Positions 30,913 to 32,751 of a DNA stretch of 32,751 bases are shown here, one piece after another. A program made the translations under genes and the position numbers. This stretch comes from Candidatus Zixiibacteriota bacterium. Its GTDB lineage: Bacteria > Zixibacteria > MSB-5A5 > GN15 > PGXB01. How positions within the stretch are numbered: the first letter of the stretch is position 1; every line of letters begins with the position of its first letter. The notes under the pieces are model-generated. The model searched no databases and was not told where the DNA came from. It was given only the letters and a program-made list of their open reading frames with translations. The stretch covers positions 1 through 32,751 of the forward strand of contig JAPLUR010000032.1 in the NCBI GenBank assembly GCA_026397505.1, given 5' to 3'.

Positions 30913-31452
30913 ATGGGAAGAATCAAGAAACCTCTGCCGGCCAAACTGATTGTCTCGGCCATTTATTCTCATCCGGAGGCGGTCGCATCGGCCATAATCC
31001 ATCTGGAGAAGAAATTCGGCCGCATTGAGTTGGAAACGGAGGAATTGGATTTCACCCACACCGATTACTATCAGGAAGAAATGGGCGAGAACCTGAAACG
31101 GAAATTCTTTGCCTTTGAGCGACTGGTGCCAAGAGACCGTCTGGCCGAAATCAAAAGCTGGACAAATGAACTGGAGGCCAAATTCGGCGATAAGGTCGGC
31201 GATTTCGTATTCCGGACGGTCAATCTTGACCCCGGCCTGCTCACTCTCGCGGGACTGACTTTAGCCTCGACCAAGGATTTTGCCCATCGCATCTATCTAT
31301 CTGATGGCATATATGCCGAAAAGACGCTTATTTATCAGAATAAGGTCTTCACCACTCTTCCCTGGACATACGCGGACTACCGGGAGACGCGAGTGCTCGA
31401 GTTTCTCAGTCAGATAAGAGAGACAATGAAAAGGATGGAGTTTGAAGATTAG
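30913..31452 (+). CDS. DUF4416-family protein
   Basis: A 179-residue soluble protein matching DUF4416 throughout: KPLPAKLIVSAIYSHPE, then FTHTDYYQEEMG, LKRKFFAFERL, SWTNELE, VNLDPGLLTLAGLTLASTKD and LPWTYADYR. Length is typical. The function is not known to me. An AGGAAG ribosome site lies 7 nt before the ATG. It probably shares a transcript with the QueG-like gene upstream and overlaps the next lipoprotein gene by 11 nt. Confidence 0.92.
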   Translation: MGRIKKPLPAKLIVSAIYSHPEAVASAIIHLEKKFGRIELETEELDFTHTDYYQEEMGENLKRKFFAFERLVPRDRLAEIKSWTNELEAKFGDKVGDFVFRTVNLDPGLLTLAGLTLASTKDFAHRIYLSDGIYAEKTLIYQNKVFTTLPWTYADYRETRVLEFLSQIRETMKRMEFED

Positions 31453-32296
31453 CGTTTTTTTATTGTTCGTGCTTCTGCTTCTTATGGGCGGATGCGACGA
31501 TTACTCTTACCCGACCGATGGTAACAATCCGCCGCTGCCGCAGGGACCGTATCCAATTGAGACGGAGGTTTCATTAACCCCCGACCGAGAATATATCTAC
31601 TATATATCGACCGATACGGTCGTTTCGGGAAAAAACGGCATCTATCGGGCCAGGGTCAGCATTCCGGTGAGGGAACCGGTGTTACTGGGTGACAGCCTTC
31701 ATTCGCCGGTCGTGTCTCCGAACAGCAGGAGCCTGGCCTACATCGATTCGGGAAGAGTTCATTATTATAATCTGGTTGACAAAGTGGTTCAGCCTTCGGC
31801 ATTGATCGATAGTTTTGAGTCGATAATTTTTGTCAATGATACCTTTCTCGTGGCTGCCCGCGATAGATGGCTTTATCTGGTCAACGAGAAACAGCAAACT
31901 TCCACATTCTTTGCCTATGGCTGGGATCCTACCTTTGTTGCCCGGGATACTTTCGTCTATTGGAAAGGATTTGACAGTACCTACATTATCATCAGAACCG
32001 ATATTGACAAATCATATCCACAAACCCTATATAATCTTAAGACCCAGGCCACACCCCGCTGGCCGACCTTTGATAAAGGGTTGAATAGAATAGCGTATGG
32101 TGTGGAATGGCATCTGGAGAAGCATGTTTATGCCGTCCAGGTCAATGACTCCGCTCATTTTATCGCGGACGTCGAATATTCCAAACCATATCTTATAGAT
32201 TACAATCGAGTGATTTATACCGGGCCGGATGGCCGTTTCTACCAGTCTGATTTTTACGGCGAAAAGTCCTTCCCTTTCATTTATATAAAGCGATAA
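31442..32296 (+). CDS. Lipoprotein, probable TolB-like beta-propeller
   Basis: A 284-residue predicted lipoprotein. The start codon is TTG (31442), AGGA 6 nt upstream inside the DUF4416 gene. Lipobox MGGC (Cys18). The mature part has repeating strand units such as SLTPDREYIYYIST, SPVVSPNSRSLAYIDSG and PRWPTFDKGLNRIAYG, resembling TolB/WD40-like propeller repeats (P.W.P....IAY). Probably outer-membrane anchored. The 11-nt overlap suggests translational coupling. The 3' region runs to a perfect hairpin at 32409-32449. Confidence 0.75.
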   Translation: MKISVFLLFVLLLLMGGCDDYSYPTDGNNPPLPQGPYPIETEVSLTPDREYIYYISTDTVVSGKNGIYRARVSIPVREPVLLGDSLHSPVVSPNSRSLAYIDSGRVHYYNLVDKVVQPSALIDSFESIIFVNDTFLVAARDRWLYLVNEKQQTSTFFAYGWDPTFVARDTFVYWKGFDSTYIIIRTDIDKSYPQTLYNLKTQATPRWPTFDKGLNRIAYGVEWHLEKHVYAVQVNDSAHFIADVEYSKPYLIDYNRVIYTGPDGRFYQSDFYGEKSFPFIYIKR

Positions 32297-32408
32297 TTGT
32301 CAAATTTCGAGATAATGTAAGAGGGGAAATCGGAGGAACTGACAGTAGTTTAGAGTTTTCCTTTCTGCCTGGTTTCCCTTTGTTTGGTCTTGATTCCCCC
32401 ATTTAATA

Positions 32409-32449
32409 GAATTCAGGAAGCTATCACGAGGACAGCTTCCTGAATTTTT
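32409..32449 (+). terminator. Strong terminator between convergent genes
   Basis: A perfect 13-bp stem, AATTCAGGAAGCT (32410-32422) with AGCTTCCTGAATT (32434-32446), 11-nt loop, then a T-run to 32449. It ends the plus-strand operon; on the minus strand the flank (CTATTAAAT) is less U-rich, but the hairpin may also serve the dockerin gene. Confidence 0.82.
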
Positions 32450-32469
32450 GGATCTCAAAAACTACCGGA

Positions 32470-32751
32470 TCACATTGGTCCGCAAATCGGAGCGGGACCC
32501 ATCTTGTAGAGGAAGTTTATGAGATAAGTAACGTCCTGAATGTTGGTTACACCATCGCCGTTCGCATCTGCCTCAGGATATCTCCCAGGACCACCCTGAC
32601 AAGGAGGCTTAGGACCATCCTGATACAAGAACCTGATGAGGTAAGTAACATCCTGAATGTTGACGATACCGGTATGGTTGACATTGCCGGCCAAGACACA
32701 GCAGGTGCTACTGATATTAACCTGAATCACCCGCGAACCGGTCGCCTTGCC
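32470..32751 (-). CDS. C-terminal end of a dockerin-bearing secreted protein (partial)
   Basis: A partial gene running off the right edge; the first visible residues (KATGSRVIQVNIS) look like the end of a beta-sandwich domain. Then two calcium-loop repeats of a type I dockerin-like module: GNVNHTGIVNIQDVTYLIRF and ADANGDGVTNIQDVTYLINF, each followed by LYQDGPKP or LYKMGPAP. The second loop is canonical (D.N.DG..N..D); the first has His/Thr replacements. In Zixibacteria-type genomes such modules end many secreted proteins and need not imply a cellulosome. No Met start is needed; a GTG inside (32730) is not the true start. Confidence 0.85.
   Translation of the reverse strand, partial: GKATGSRVIQVNISSTCCVLAGNVNHTGIVNIQDVTYLIRFLYQDGPKPPCQGGPGRYPEADANGDGVTNIQDVTYLINFLYKMGPAPICGPM

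Noticed and set aside
1-32751. tRNA, rRNA, CRISPR array, insertion sequence
   Set aside because: No cloverleaf, rRNA-like block, regularly spaced repeat array or transposase frame was recognised by eye.

Overview
The window most resembles a chromosome segment from an uncultured FCB-group bacterium, Zixibacteria-like. This is inferred from dockerin-type repeats with the GD.N.DG..NI.DV.YLI..LY pattern, a PorV/UPF0164-like outer-membrane protein, many Bacteroidota-style lipoproteins and moderate GC. Promoters look sigma70-like (TTGACA, about 17 bp, TAAATT/TATAAT), and most genes lie on the minus strand.

Layout. 1-1290 holds no intact gene: dispersed repeats, a recA C-terminal remnant (minus) and a dockerin remnant (plus). 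1398-11398 is a run of minus-strand housekeeping and envelope genes: a heme-domain lipoprotein, a GAF-GAF-SpoIIE phosphatase, comM, two small paralogous lipoproteins, a HAD hydrolase, pyruvate phosphate dikinase with a Lys-rich tail, and a small basic protein. 11707-22510 is the most unusual part: twelve tightly packed minus-strand genes forming three tandem paralogous copies of one four-gene membrane cassette (cassettes A, B, C in transcription order; roles 1-4 in each). Upstream lie a promoter, a leader with an intrinsic terminator just before the first start codon, and a divergent candidate small RNA gene. 22883-28195 carries a cold-shock-domain protein, a lipoprotein, a PorV-like protein, an LptE-like lipoprotein and the histidine-degradation pair hutI-hutU. 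28319-30059 is an AT-rich two-gene islet: a three-Cys-motif radical-SAM-like protein and its TcmP partner. 30211-32296 is a plus-strand group: a QueG-like Fe-S protein, a DUF4416 protein and a lipoprotein. The window ends inside a minus-strand protein with a C-terminal dockerin module.

How the genes may work together. Each cassette encodes: (role 1) a secreted Fn3 domain joined through one membrane helix to a large conserved, predicted cytoplasmic domain; (role 2) a roughly six-helix membrane protein; (role 3) a membrane-anchored periplasmic domain with an invariant DYDP motif; (role 4) a second polytopic membrane protein. Same order, gaps of 25 nt or less, several stop/start overlaps and a terminator only at the end suggest one operon making three variants of one envelope complex. 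Its function cannot be read from the sequence. The best leads are this triplicated cassette, its leader, the adjacent candidate sRNA, and the TcmP islet with a shared operator-like repeat. All family names come from reading protein motifs; no database search was run.
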